DNA of 64,000 bases from Paenibacillus thalictri (GCF_004307995.1 NZ_SIRE01000025.1:1-64000), one strand, 5' to 3'; counted from the stretch's first letter, positions 8,541 to 18,252 are shown. The notes: generated by a model not told the origin, from the letters alone. Program-made: numbers and translations.

Positions 8541-9905
8541 CTAGCCGATCGTAATTTTGCCTTCGGGATACCGGTAAAGCTCCTTTTCCGCTTTGGGTCC
8601 AAGCGCATAAGCCAGCGTCAATGGGCCAAGCCTGCCGATGAACATCATCAGCATAATCAGTACCTTGCCGACATGCGTCAAATCCGGCGTCAGCCCCATC
8701 GTCAAGCCGACCGTACCAAATGCCGACGTGACTTCATACAAAATCATCAGAAAGTTGTGATTTTCCGTCGTCGACAGCACCATCGCCACAAACACGACAA
8801 GCGACAAAGCAAACATGGTCAGCGTAATCGCCTTGAGAATCCGGTCTCTACCCAGTCTCTGGCGGAAAAATACGATATCTTCTTTGCCGCGGATCATCGC
8901 AATCATGGCGCCGACCAGCGTCGTAAACGTCGTTGTTTTGATGCCGCCTCCGGTTGAGCCGGGGGAAGCTCCGATAAACATCAGGATGATGATAAAAAAT
9001 TGCGACGCCTGCCTCATCCCGCCAAGATCCAGCGTATTGGCGCCCGCCGTCCGCGGCGTAACCGACTGGAACAGCGCCGCCCATATTTTTCCGTGCCAGC
9101 TTAAGGAGCCAAGCGTCTTCGGATTGGTAAATTCAAAGATATAGATGACCAGCGCGCCGACAACGATCAAGGCTCCCGTGGCGCTCAGCACGACCTTGGA
9201 ATGCAGCGAAAGCTTGCGCCCTTTGCGCAGCTCAAGCAGGTCGGAAATAACTACAAAACCTAGTCCGCCCAAAATAATGAGGCCCATTGAGACGATGTTG
9301 ACCACGGGATCGCCAACGTAGGAAGTCAGACTGCTGAACGGGCCGCTGATCGACCCGAACAAATCGAAGCCGGCGTTATTAAAGAAAGAAATCGCATGGA
9401 AAATGCCGAAATAAATCGCTTTACCGGGACTTAAATCAAAGGACCAGCGAATGGCGAAAATGACGGCCGCCGTCAACTCAATGGTCAGGGAATACATGAT
9501 GACCTTGCGAATAAGCCGGACGATGCCTTCCATGCTCCCTTGATTCATCGCTTCCTGCAATATGAGCCGTTCTTTCAGAGAAATGCGTTTTTTCAGGGCA
9601 AACGCCACCAGCGTCGCCATCGACATAAACCCGAGCCCGCCGATTTGAATAAGCGTTATAATCACGATTTGCCCAAACATCGTAAACCGGCTGCCCGTAT
9701 CCACTACGACAAGCCCTGTTACACAAGTAGCCGACGTTGCGGTAAAAAGCGCGTCGAGAAACGGCAGCGGCTGCCCGTTGGCTGAAGCCGCCGGTGTGGA
9801 AAGCAAAGCCGCTCCCAGCAAAATGATGACCGCGAAGCCGATCACCAAAATTTGCGGTGGCGTAAGTCCCGCCTTTTTTCTGGCATTTTCCACGAACGAT
9901 CTCAT
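8541..9905 (-). CDS. ktrB: Ktr/Trk potassium channel membrane subunit
   Basis: K+-conducting membrane subunit of about 454 residues, built from four M1-P-M2 repeats. The filter-type loops are visible as TSATCVTGL, FFNNAGFDL, TPRTAGANT and SAFGTVGL, each with the filter glycine. ATG 9905 is chosen because the product then starts like other KtrB proteins; an in-frame TTG 27 bases upstream is possible. It is first in a ktrB-ktrA-antiporter operon preceded by a c-di-AMP riboswitch, so K+ uptake should fall when c-di-AMP rises. Confidence 0.93.
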   Translation of the reverse strand: MRSFVENARKKAGLTPPQILVIGFAVIILLGAALLSTPAASANGQPLPFLDALFTATSATCVTGLVVVDTGSRFTMFGQIVIITLIQIGGLGFMSMATLVAFALKKRISLKERLILQEAMNQGSMEGIVRLIRKVIMYSLTIELTAAVIFAIRWSFDLSPGKAIYFGIFHAISFFNNAGFDLFGSISGPFSSLTSYVGDPVVNIVSMGLIILGGLGFVVISDLLELRKGRKLSLHSKVVLSATGALIVVGALVIYIFEFTNPKTLGSLSWHGKIWAALFQSVTPRTAGANTLDLGGMRQASQFFIIILMFIGASPGSTGGGIKTTTFTTLVGAMIAMIRGKEDIVFFRQRLGRDRILKAITLTMFALSLVVFVAMVLSTTENHNFLMILYEVTSAFGTVGLTMGLTPDLTHVGKVLIMLMMFIGRLGPLTLAYALGPKAEKELYRYPEGKITIG

Positions 9906-9962
9906 CCTTTTATTGTCGTTTGTACAAAACAAAAAGACACTGGAAATCCAATGCCTTTGACG

Positions 9963-10090
9963 GTTGGTTCCTGAAATAAGCCTACGAGGTTAGCTGACGG
10001 ATTCGGGTTTACAGGCACCCTATCAGCAGAAGCGCCGCTTCTGCCAAATTCACCCCAATTGAAACTCATGGTTCCCCCGTTTTCATAAAG
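9963..10090 (-). promoter_or_regulatory. c-di-AMP riboswitch (ydaO/yuaA type)
   Basis: On the minus strand the leader carries the conserved blocks of the ydaO-yuaA class in order: GGGGGAACC, TTGGGGTGAATTTGGC, a variable GC hairpin (AGAAGCGGCGCTTCT), AGGGT, AACCCGAATCCGTCAGC and TAACCTCGTAGGC. This class binds c-di-AMP and usually turns genes off when ligand is high. The element starts about 20 bases after the predicted transcription start and ends just before ktrB, so it should control the whole ktrB-ktrA-antiporter operon. yuaA, after which the class is named, is itself Bacillus ktrA. Confidence 0.92.
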
Positions 10091-10118
10091 AAATTCGGCT
10101 TTTATTCAATTGATATGA

Positions 10119-10147
10119 ATTATATAGCGCTTGACGCTAAACTACAA
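10119..10147 (-). promoter_or_regulatory. promoter of ktrBA operon
   Basis: Minus-strand TTGTAG (10142-10147), 17-base spacer, perfect TATAAT (10119-10124). Transcription would start near 10112 and enter the c-di-AMP riboswitch directly. Confidence 0.75.
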
Positions 10148-10320
10148 AGCGGTTTTTCGCGTAAAAGGGTTGATTTAAGGAAAGTTTGCAGATTTTAATG
10201 AGGACAGGAACCGGCTAGGCGTGCGTTTGCTGCTATTTCCCTCCGCTTGCTTTTATTCTCGGCAAAAAGATGAGATAATTTAGGGATGCTGGGATATTCA
10301 ATTTTGCAAAGGAGCCATTT

Positions 10321-11949
10321 ATGGCCAAAATCTCATGGAACCGCAAGCTGCTATGGCTTGCATTGATCGGCATTATTCTTTATACCGGCGTGATCGCGAT
10401 TTCAAACGGCTCAAGCTCCGGCAACGATGCCGAGAACCAGCCCGTTCCGGGAATACCGTCGATTACGAAGCAGGAGGCGGAATCTGCGGCCGTCACTTTT
10501 TTGCAGCAGGAATACGGCATTGACGGGCCTATGCGCACCTTCGTAACGTACCAGACGCACAAAACGATCAGCGGTTATTTGCAAAAAGAAAAGCTTGCCG
10601 AGCTTTATGACAAGCAGTTCAGCCGCTTGTATCCGCTGGATTACTTCGAAGTTGAGGCGGTGGATCCCGACGATGGCGCTATTTACTACACGGATGTAAA
10701 TTTTAACAACTCGCAAATCGTGGCTTGGAGCAAGCAGCAGTCCACTGCACTGAGAAAAACGATAGAAACCTCCGGACAGGACCGCAAAAAAATAGCCGAG
10801 CAAGCGCTCGTGAAGCGCAACCTCGGCCTTGCCGATTTTCAATTGTTAAAACAGTCGGGAGCGGACGGCGCGCTCATCTTTGAAAGCCAGTCCCAGCGGA
10901 TCGGAGACGCTCCGCTGCGAATTCGCATTAATGTGGCCGGCGGTGCAGTCACAGGCTTCCAGCCGCTCTACGAGGCGCCAAGCAGCTATTCGGCATGGCA
11001 GGAGGACCAGGACGATTCTGCTTCCTGGATGACCCGTATCAGCCTGTTATTTACGCTGTTTATGGCTCTGGCGGCGGCAGTCGAAGTCGTCAAGCAGCGC
11101 CGTTTCATCACGTTCAGGCACGGCGTGGTATTGACCGTCATCTTCTGTGCCGTATATGTCGCAAACAACATCAATATGTATCCGTCGTACAAAACGATCA
11201 GCGGCACCCATCTCTCGGGGTGGGAAGCCATATCTTCTTTATTTGTGATGAATTTTGTCGTTTTTCTGATGGCCGCATCGATTTACGTATCGCTGCTGGC
11301 AGGCAGAGAAATGTGGCTGGGCCACGGCTGGAATGCATGGCCGCACAGGGACAGCCGCATGTTCGGTCAAGAAGTGCTGAACGGGATGGGCCGGGGATAT
11401 TTGCTTTGCCTGTTTGTGCTTGGCGTGCAGCAGCTGCTGTTCTTCATAGCGGAAAAGCAGTTTCACGTATGGGCTGTCAACGATCCGTCCGATTCCGTCT
11501 ACAATATGCTGGCTCCGGGGCTGTTTCCGCTGATGGCGTGGGCCGCGGCGATATCCGAAGAAGCCGTTTACCGGCTGTTCGGCATCGCCTTGTTCCAGCG
11601 CATCGTGAGAAACCGCTTTGCCGCCGTGCTGCTGCCGTCGATGATTTGGGCGTTAAGCCATACGCAATATCCGATTTATCCGGTGTATACCCGCTTTATC
11701 GAGGTGACGATCATCGGCCTTATATTCGGCTACGCGTTCCTGCGGTACGGCTTTATCACCGTCGTATTCGCCCATGCGTCGATGGACAGCATTCTCATGG
11801 GGCTGAGCTTGATCGACGACGGCAGCGCCGGAGATATTGCAACAGCCCTATTCTATATGCTGCTCCCCGGCATAGTCGCTTTGGTCATTGCCCATTTTCA
11901 CCGGAAACGGAAATCTCCGTTTCCTCGGCGGCATCCTGATGATCGGTAG
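10321..11949 (+). CDS. CPBP family intramembrane metalloprotease
   Basis: A 542-residue membrane protein with an N-terminal transmembrane anchor (about 10-28), an extracytoplasmic region to about 235, then a multi-pass domain. The C-terminal part holds the CPBP/Abi (CAAX-protease-like) signatures: SEEAVYRLFG (about 411-420), an SHTQ-type His motif (about 445) and HASMD (about 486), the predicted metal-binding Glu/His/Asp set. The large extracytoplasmic N-terminal region is more than the minimal family. AAAGGAG precedes the ATG. Its last 65 bases overlap the end of uvrC tail-to-tail. The substrate is unknown. Confidence 0.85.
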   Translation: MAKISWNRKLLWLALIGIILYTGVIAISNGSSSGNDAENQPVPGIPSITKQEAESAAVTFLQQEYGIDGPMRTFVTYQTHKTISGYLQKEKLAELYDKQFSRLYPLDYFEVEAVDPDDGAIYYTDVNFNNSQIVAWSKQQSTALRKTIETSGQDRKKIAEQALVKRNLGLADFQLLKQSGADGALIFESQSQRIGDAPLRIRINVAGGAVTGFQPLYEAPSSYSAWQEDQDDSASWMTRISLLFTLFMALAAAVEVVKQRRFITFRHGVVLTVIFCAVYVANNINMYPSYKTISGTHLSGWEAISSLFVMNFVVFLMAASIYVSLLAGREMWLGHGWNAWPHRDSRMFGQEVLNGMGRGYLLCLFVLGVQQLLFFIAEKQFHVWAVNDPSDSVYNMLAPGLFPLMAWAAAISEEAVYRLFGIALFQRIVRNRFAAVLLPSMIWALSHTQYPIYPVYTRFIEVTIIGLIFGYAFLRYGFITVVFAHASMDSILMGLSLIDDGSAGDIATALFYMLLPGIVALVIAHFHRKRKSPFPRRHPDDR

Positions 11950-13864
11950 GCTCCGCTTCGCCGCGGAGCGATCTGATAATTTGCGCAGCCAGCTTTTCGC
12001 CGATACCCAGAGGCTTGAAGTCTTGAACTTCGGCCTCTTTCATTTTTTTCACCGAGCCAAAATGCTTGAGCAGCGCCGTTCTCCGCTTCTCGCCGATGCC
12101 CGGGATCGCGTCAAGCTGGGACACCACCATCGATTTGGCTCGTGTTTCGCGGTGAAATGTAATGGCGAACCGGTGCACCTCGTCTTGAATCCGCTGCAGC
12201 AAATAAAATTCCTGGCTGTCCCGCGGCAGCGGCACCACTTCGGGCGGATCTCCGCTCATCAATTGGGCCGTTTTATGCTTGATGTCCTTCACCAGACCAC
12301 ATACGGGGATATATAACCCAAGCTCGTTCTCCAGCACGTCAAGCGCCGCCGAAATTTGCCCTTTGCCGCCATCGACAACAATCATGTCCGGCAGCTCCAG
12401 TTCCTCCTTCAGCACTCTTTCATACCTTCTGCGGATGACCTCACGCATCGTTTCGTAATCGTCCGGTCCTTGCACCGTACGGACTTTGAACTTGCGGTAT
12501 TCCCTTTTATCCGGTTTGCCATCGATAAAAACGACCATCGCCGATACCGGGTCCGAACCTTGAATGTTCGAGTTGTCAAACGCCTCGATGCGGTGAATCG
12601 AGCCGGTGCCAAGCCAGTTGCCGAGATTTTCGACGGCTCTGACCGAACGTTCCTCATCCCGCTCCAGCAGCCGGAACTTCTCCTCCAGCCCGACCCGCGC
12701 GTTGTCGCACGCCATGCCGATCATATTTTTCTTCAGCCCGCGCTGCGGGAAATGAACCTTGACCTTCAGCCAATGCTCAAGCGATTCGCGCACATCCTGC
12801 TTCTGGACTGCAGCTTCCGCGGAGGAAACGGAATCGTCCCGTTCCGGCAGGATCGCTTCCTGCTCTTTACCGGCTCCGGTATCTTCCGGCTCCGTTTTAT
12901 CGCCGGGCGGCCCCGGCAGCAGTATTTCTTTTGGCACCGCCGGATTCTCGCTGTAATATTGGGTGACAAACGTAATAAAATCCTCGTATTCGTCGCCGTA
13001 ATACGGGAATAAGGTGGCGTGGCGCTCGATCATTTTGCCTTGGCGCATGTACAAAATTTGCACGCACATCCACCCTTTGTCCACAGCATAACCAAATACG
13101 TCGCGGTCTTGGGCATCGATGGTCGTAATTTTCTGCTTCTCCATCACCGCGTCGATGTGCACGATTTGGTCGCGCAGCTCTTTGGCCCGTTCAAACTCAA
13201 GCGCTTCGGCGGCTTCGAGCATCTTGGCCGTCAGCGAATCTTTAATTTCGTCATGCCCTCCGCCCAGAAACCGGGTAATTTCCGTAACCATCCGGTCGTA
13301 TTCGGACTCCGGCACCTCGAATTCGCACGGCGCGATGCATTGTCCGATGTGGTAATACAGACATACCTTATCCGGCAGTGTCTTGCATTTGCGCAGCGGG
13401 TACAGCCGGTCCAGCAGCTTTTTGGTCTGTTGGGCCGCAAACGCATTGGGGTAAGGCCCGAAATATTTGCCCTTGTCCTTATATATTTTGCGCGTGACCT
13501 CGAGGCGCGGATGGTTCTCGTTCGTAATCTTGATGTACGGAAAGGATTTGTCGTCCTTTAGCAGCACGTTATAACGCGGCGAATACTTTTTGATCAGATT
13601 GCATTCCAGGATTAGCGCTTCCACGTTGCTTGCGGTCACGATATATTCAAAGTCGGCGATTTCAGCCACAAGATGCTGCGTTTTCGCATTATGACTGCCC
13701 GTGAAATAAGAGCGGACGCGATTTTTCAGCACCTTGGCTTTACCGACGTAAATGATGGTATTGTCTTTATTTTTCATCAAATAGCAGCCTGGCTGATCGG
13801 GCAGCAGCGCCAGCTTCCGCCGAATCGATTCCAACACGTGCTCCCGGCCGTATTGCTCGCTCAT
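11885..13864 (-). CDS. uvrC: Excinuclease ABC subunit C
   Basis: Dual-incision nuclease of nucleotide excision repair (659 residues), acting on UvrB-DNA complexes. It has an N-terminal GIY-YIG nuclease (PGCYLMKN ... IIYVGKAK, 20-45), a UvrB-interacting UVR motif rich in Glu/Lys (about 205-240), a C-terminal RNase H-like nuclease and a final helix-hairpin-helix (IPGIGEKRRTALLKHFG). A low-complexity insert near 325-355 (PGDKTEPEDTGAGKEQ region) lengthens it relative to Bacillus UvrC. Strong RBS AAGGGGGA. trxA lies just upstream on the same strand behind its own terminator, as in Bacillus where trxA-uvrC are neighbours of sdh. Confidence 0.97.
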   Translation of the reverse strand: MSEQYGREHVLESIRRKLALLPDQPGCYLMKNKDNTIIYVGKAKVLKNRVRSYFTGSHNAKTQHLVAEIADFEYIVTASNVEALILECNLIKKYSPRYNVLLKDDKSFPYIKITNENHPRLEVTRKIYKDKGKYFGPYPNAFAAQQTKKLLDRLYPLRKCKTLPDKVCLYYHIGQCIAPCEFEVPESEYDRMVTEITRFLGGGHDEIKDSLTAKMLEAAEALEFERAKELRDQIVHIDAVMEKQKITTIDAQDRDVFGYAVDKGWMCVQILYMRQGKMIERHATLFPYYGDEYEDFITFVTQYYSENPAVPKEILLPGPPGDKTEPEDTGAGKEQEAILPERDDSVSSAEAAVQKQDVRESLEHWLKVKVHFPQRGLKKNMIGMACDNARVGLEEKFRLLERDEERSVRAVENLGNWLGTGSIHRIEAFDNSNIQGSDPVSAMVVFIDGKPDKREYRKFKVRTVQGPDDYETMREVIRRRYERVLKEELELPDMIVVDGGKGQISAALDVLENELGLYIPVCGLVKDIKHKTAQLMSGDPPEVVPLPRDSQEFYLLQRIQDEVHRFAITFHRETRAKSMVVSQLDAIPGIGEKRRTALLKHFGSVKKMKEAEVQDFKPLGIGEKLAAQIIRSLRGEAEPTDHQDAAEETEISVSGENGQ

Positions 13865-13911
13865 GTTTATTCCCCCTTAACCATGCAGGCCATCTACATG
13901 TCCGCAGACAA

Positions 13912-13950
13912 AAGAAAAAGCCCCTTCTCAGCATAGCAGAAAAAGAGCTT
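13912..13950 (-). terminator. trxA terminator
   Basis: Minus-strand AAGCTCTTTTTC pairs, with G-U pairs, with GAGAAGGGGCTT and is followed by TTTTCTTTT. It separates trxA from uvrC. Confidence 0.75.
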
Positions 13951-13972
13951 CTTCTCATCTATTCGTTCATAA

Positions 13973-14287
13973 TTATTGATGACGGCTTACGACACTTTTC
14001 AGAGCGTCCTTGGATTGGAAACCTACTACTTTATCAACAGGTTGTCCATCCTTAAACACGATTAATGTCGGAATGCTCATTACGCCGAAACGGGAAGCAG
14101 ACTCCGGATTGTCATCAACATTTACCTTTGCAATTTTCAAGCTGTCGACTTCTTTATCCAGTTCCTCCAGTACAGGAGCGATCATTTTGCAAGGACCGCA
14201 CCATGGCGCCCAGAAATCTACCAAAACGGTACCGGTACCTTCAACTTCATTTTTGAAGGATTGGTCCGTAACATTTACTATAGCCAT
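13973..14287 (-). CDS. trxA: Thioredoxin
   Basis: General cytosolic disulfide reductase of 104 residues with the canonical WCGPC active site (C30, C33) and the cis-Pro loop SIPTL. It is reduced by thioredoxin reductase and serves ribonucleotide reductase and other reductases. Length and motifs are those of the main housekeeping thioredoxin, unlike the CKDC protein at 38.6 kb. AAGGGAG lies before the ATG. It has its own promoter and terminator, so it is monocistronic. Confidence 0.96.
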   Translation of the reverse strand: MAIVNVTDQSFKNEVEGTGTVLVDFWAPWCGPCKMIAPVLEELDKEVDSLKIAKVNVDDNPESASRFGVMSIPTLIVFKDGQPVDKVVGFQSKDALKSVVSRHQ

Positions 14288-14325
14288 TATCCAGTTCTCC
14301 CTTCATTTTCAATAGTGACTATATA

Positions 14326-14355
14326 ATAATACATCTTTGGCGGTTGATATGTAAA
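14326..14355 (-). promoter_or_regulatory. trxA promoter
   Basis: Minus-strand TTTACA (14350-14355), 18-base spacer, TATTAT (14326-14331), about 38 bases before the start codon. Confidence 0.6.
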
Positions 14356-14414
14356 GTATGCCTCAGTCTGCCGACCTTTCAATCATAGCGATTTGTGGTA
14401 AAAGGGGCTAAAGC

Positions 14415-14457
14415 AAAGTTATCCTGTAGTGCCCTTTTAGGCGCATACAGGATAACT
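14415..14457 (-). terminator. terminator of the SLH lyase gene
   Basis: A perfect 12-bp inverted repeat (AGTTATCCTGTA, 14417-14428, with 14446-14457) lies 25 bases after the stop codon at 14482, followed on the minus strand by a weak T-rich run (TTTGCTTTAG). Confidence 0.65.
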
Positions 14458-14481
14458 CCGATTATTGAAGCTCGATACACA

Positions 14482-17400
14482 CTATTTCATTTGCTGCAAA
14501 GCCCGCAGAAGGATGGTCGCCGCTTCCCCACGGGTTGTGTTTGCCTGCGGTTTTACCGTCCCGTCTTCATATCCGCCGATCAAACCTGATTTCACAGCGG
14601 AAGCCATTGCCGCACGCGCCCAATCGGATATATCGCTGCTGTCCGAGAAGTTTACACTGCCCGCCGCCGTTCCCAATTTGGCAGCTCGGACCACAATGAC
14701 CGCCATTTGCTCGCGGGTGATTTTTTCATCCGGTCCGAAGGTACTTTCGTCGTAACCTGTTACAACGCCAAGCGCCGCGGCTGTCGCAATCTCATCTTTA
14801 GCCCAATGATCTTGCGTATCGGCAAAGCTTTTGCCGTCTTTTGCTTGAAGATTAAAGGCTTTGACGATCAAGGACACAAATTCGGCTCTTGTGATTTGGT
14901 TGTTTGGCTTAAAGGTATTGTCCGGATAGCCGTTGATTGCGCCTCGTTTCACCAACTCCAGCACGCTTGCTTCGGCCCAGTGCCCTGTAAGATCGGTGAA
15001 GTTGCCCGCGCTTGCCTGCGGCTGCTCACTTTTCACTTTGTCCGAAGCCAACACGGCAAATTTTCCAAAATGTTTCACTGATCCGGAAACTGTCCCATTC
15101 TCCGAGTCCACCTTCACGTCAGCCAACCGCATCCACTTCTTAGTTTGTTCATCCAGTCCATAGATGCTGACCGTCGATTTGGTTAAGTTCACCTTGGATT
15201 TATCATAAGGCAAAGTGATAACGACGGGTTTGCTAAAATCACCGTCATTGCTTTTCTTGATTTCAAAAGCGTCGCCTACTCTTTGCAGTGCATTGTCAGC
15301 GGTTGGAACCAAGCTGTCGCTTATTTTGTCTACGGTTATCAGGACGATGCCCTCTCCCGCTCCGGCCGGCAGATCGATTTTGACTCCATTAAAAGCGATT
15401 GTACCGCCGTTGGCCGCCGAAATTGTCCCGGAGTTAACGGGAGCGCTACCGCTGCTTCCGCTGCTGTAATAAGTTTGCGTCGGAGTAACCGGCGTATAAC
15501 TTGCGAATTTGGTGAAGTGTTTCGTCCAAATGACCAGGTCTCCGCCCACCGTGATAGCTGCTTCTCCACCAGCGGCAATTTCATTGTCCGCCGCGGCTTG
15601 AGTATCTGCCGAAATCGTACCGGAAATGGGTGTAAACACGCCATTTCTTACGTATCCGGCCGATTTGCCCCCTTGGCTTGGAATAAGCAAGCGAACTGCT
15701 TTGTCAAATGTTAACGTTACATCCGCCGAGCCTACTTCAATAACTGCGCTAACGGTTGCATTGCTGATGGAGACGCTGCTACTGCTCTGTACTTCCGGAA
15801 GTTTGATCGTGCCATCCCAAGTGGACGGAGCCGTAATTTTTGTTCCTTCCGGAATCGCAACGCTCACATTGCCCAGAGAAGTAGTCGCTGTCGCTTCCAC
15901 GTTCGGCAGCGTTGCTACCAAATTCGAACCTTCCGTTGTTGTCGTCACCTGCACCTTCGCATTCGTTACTCCCGAAGGAACCGTGACGCTTACAGGTGCG
16001 TCTGTGATGGCGATAGGAACGCCGGAATTTGCCGTAAGCATATCGGCTCTTGTGACCGTCACGTTGTACGCCTTTGTTGTGCCGTCCTCCGCTGTCACTA
16101 CGATGGGGATTACATTACTGCCCACATTCAAGTTAATGGCGCCGCTTGCTTGACCTGATACTACCTGCGTACCATTCACAGTCAACATGGCGTTAGTATC
16201 ATATACGTTTGCCGTTACGGTAACGCTCGAAACGCTGTTCGCCACATTGGAAGTGTAAACCGTCGTACCGGATGCAAATGAAGGACTTAACGTGCCGTTC
16301 GACAACGCCAGTGAATTTAAGTCAGCGTTGCTGGATACGGTTGGAGTATGATATACGTTTATGGATTTAAACTGAACAACGGTATACGGAATATAATTTA
16401 CATCGCCGAACTTGGCAGTTTGATCATAGTTGCCGGCTTTAAAGTAGTATTTATGAGCAGGCGGTATAACTTGGTTGCTGGCTGTTTGACCATTAAATAT
16501 CAAACTGCCGTTGATATAAACTTTGAGCACACCGTCGTTAAGGGTCATTCTATATGTGAAATATTGATTTAACGGTATTTTGATCGGGAGATATTGGTAA
16601 CCAATTTCATTTCTACCCTCAGGTTCATAAAGTATGCGAATGTTGCTATTAGGACGAGCAGGGTCGTATCCATACTCAAGTTCGCACAAGGTTGTGACAT
16701 CATTGTCAAAAACTTGCCCGATGGTCGTCCAACCTACACCATCTAAAGTTCCAAGAGCTGCAACGGCAACGTTGTTCGTCATCACGTTAGCCCCTGCAGG
16801 CAGCCAGCCCGCATCTTTTCCCGCTAGAGGATCGTATTCCCTAAGCTCACTGCGCGGATGGGCCGAGCCGGATGTGGTGCCTCCCACAGCGGTATCCATG
16901 AAGACTTGGCTGCCGTCAGTCCCGATGTAGAAATAAGGATCAGCATAACCTGCTTGCAATGTTTGCGATGTTTGACCTGCCCCGCCGGTGAGCGGCTCCT
17001 GCAAAGTCCAATAGCGGTAATCAATGCCTGCGGCAGGGGGTTTGCCCGATATGGTAATCATAAATGTTTGAGGCATTCCTTGATTAAAGTTAAAAGTATA
17101 AGCGTGAGTTCCCATACTAAGAGTGTCCAGGTAACTTTGATTAAAAGTAACCGTTGTGCCGTCGCCTGAAACTGTATAAGCGGATGAAGACAAAACTGTC
17201 GTTCCATCGCTAATGTTTTTAAACGTGTTGCCATTAAAATTCAATGCCGTTGATACGGTAGAAGGCGACGCAGGGATATAAATAGCGCCTTGAGGCGAAA
17301 GAGAAGAATCGGCCGCCGCTGCTACAGTTAGTACATAAGGAAGAGTTGAAGGCCCTTGACTTGAAGAAAAATTAAAACTTAAATTATAGTTCCCATTAGC

Positions 17401-18252
17401 AAGACTATTTAAGTAGTTGTTTGAAAATGTAACCACGTTGTTTGCATCAACAGTATAATCGGTTCCTTGCACAAGAGTGTATGAACCATTGGTAATTCCT
17501 GCGAAGTCGGTGTCGGTATCAAAATTGGCTTGAGTGGATAATGTATTTTGCAATGTTCTATAAAAACTTCCTGATGCAGAAGAAAGAGTAACGGGAGGTA
17601 TTATTCTTAATTGACCGATTCCCAACTGTCCTGTGGCAGGAGATGGATTTAACGTATAATTTATTAAAATATAGCGCGCTGTTATTGGATTAGTAAAAGT
17701 TACGGTAGAGAAATATTTACCGTCTAATTTCCAACTGTACGTTCCATTAGGAATAGTTCCTGACGCAATCGTCGTTGGTACAACTGCAGCACTAGTCCAG
17801 CCGTTAGCTGTTGGCGAAAAGGTTATCGGATTATTGTTGGGAGTGGCAGGGAGCTTATTCCACGGAGAATTCGCTGAAGCGTCATTGGAGTAGCTGATTT
17901 CGTACTGGGAGCCACGGCTTTTGGTAGCTGCATCGTCGGCGGAAGTTTGAAAGTTTAAACCTTTTATATCGCTTGAAGAACCAAGGTCGATAGCTACCCA
18001 TAAATTGTTATATGTAGCTGAGAAGACTGTATTAGCCCCTAAAGTCCAAGTAACCGAATTACCGACATTTACTGCCAATCTAGTGCTCTGTTGCGAGCTA
18101 GCCTTAATGTTGCCGTTTAATGTTAAATTAGAGGGTAACAAGTTGGTCGCGGCTGCATGAGCAACAGATGCCGGCATGACCGGAAGCATGGAAAAAACAA
18201 GCGCAACGACAAGTATAATGCCTAAAAAAGATTTGGAATTTCGTTTTAACAT
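14482..18252 (-). CDS. S-layer-anchored PL7-type polysaccharide lyase
   Basis: A 1256-residue secreted surface protein. In order: signal peptide ending AHA-A (1-34); a discoidin-like carbohydrate-binding region (35-220); two CBM_X2-type beta domains (about 225-312 and 318-402, with DYTVDANNV and AYTVSGDG strands); a PL7 alginate-lyase-type domain (410-636); a cadherin-like beta-sandwich (640-735); Ser/Thr-rich linkers; three SLH domains (about 1085-1256) binding pyruvylated wall polymer. PL7 marks are RSELRE (467-472) and YFKAGNYDQ (603-611). The usual Q(I/V)H block reads QVF, so the expected catalytic His is missing. RBS GAGGTGA. The N-terminal coding part is AT-richer than its neighbours, hinting at transfer. 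Confidence 0.85.
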   Translation of the reverse strand: MLKRNSKSFLGIILVVALVFSMLPVMPASVAHAAATNLLPSNLTLNGNIKASSQQSTRLAVNVGNSVTWTLGANTVFSATYNNLWVAIDLGSSSDIKGLNFQTSADDAATKSRGSQYEISYSNDASANSPWNKLPATPNNNPITFSPTANGWTSAAVVPTTIASGTIPNGTYSWKLDGKYFSTVTFTNPITARYILINYTLNPSPATGQLGIGQLRIIPPVTLSSASGSFYRTLQNTLSTQANFDTDTDFAGITNGSYTLVQGTDYTVDANNVVTFSNNYLNSLANGNYNLSFNFSSSQGPSTLPYVLTVAAAADSSLSPQGAIYIPASPSTVSTALNFNGNTFKNISDGTTVLSSSAYTVSGDGTTVTFNQSYLDTLSMGTHAYTFNFNQGMPQTFMITISGKPPAAGIDYRYWTLQEPLTGGAGQTSQTLQAGYADPYFYIGTDGSQVFMDTAVGGTTSGSAHPRSELREYDPLAGKDAGWLPAGANVMTNNVAVAALGTLDGVGWTTIGQVFDNDVTTLCELEYGYDPARPNSNIRILYEPEGRNEIGYQYLPIKIPLNQYFTYRMTLNDGVLKVYINGSLIFNGQTASNQVIPPAHKYYFKAGNYDQTAKFGDVNYIPYTVVQFKSINVYHTPTVSSNADLNSLALSNGTLSPSFASGTTVYTSNVANSVSSVTVTANVYDTNAMLTVNGTQVVSGQASGAINLNVGSNVIPIVVTAEDGTTKAYNVTVTRADMLTANSGVPIAITDAPVSVTVPSGVTNAKVQVTTTTEGSNLVATLPNVEATATTSLGNVSVAIPEGTKITAPSTWDGTIKLPEVQSSSSVSISNATVSAVIEVGSADVTLTFDKAVRLLIPSQGGKSAGYVRNGVFTPISGTISADTQAAADNEIAAGGEAAITVGGDLVIWTKHFTKFASYTPVTPTQTYYSSGSSGSAPVNSGTISAANGGTIAFNGVKIDLPAGAGEGIVLITVDKISDSLVPTADNALQRVGDAFEIKKSNDGDFSKPVVITLPYDKSKVNLTKSTVSIYGLDEQTKKWMRLADVKVDSENGTVSGSVKHFGKFAVLASDKVKSEQPQASAGNFTDLTGHWAEASVLELVKRGAINGYPDNTFKPNNQITRAEFVSLIVKAFNLQAKDGKSFADTQDHWAKDEIATAAALGVVTGYDESTFGPDEKITREQMAVIVVRAAKLGTAAGSVNFSDSSDISDWARAAMASAVKSGLIGGYEDGTVKPQANTTRGEAATILLRALQQMK

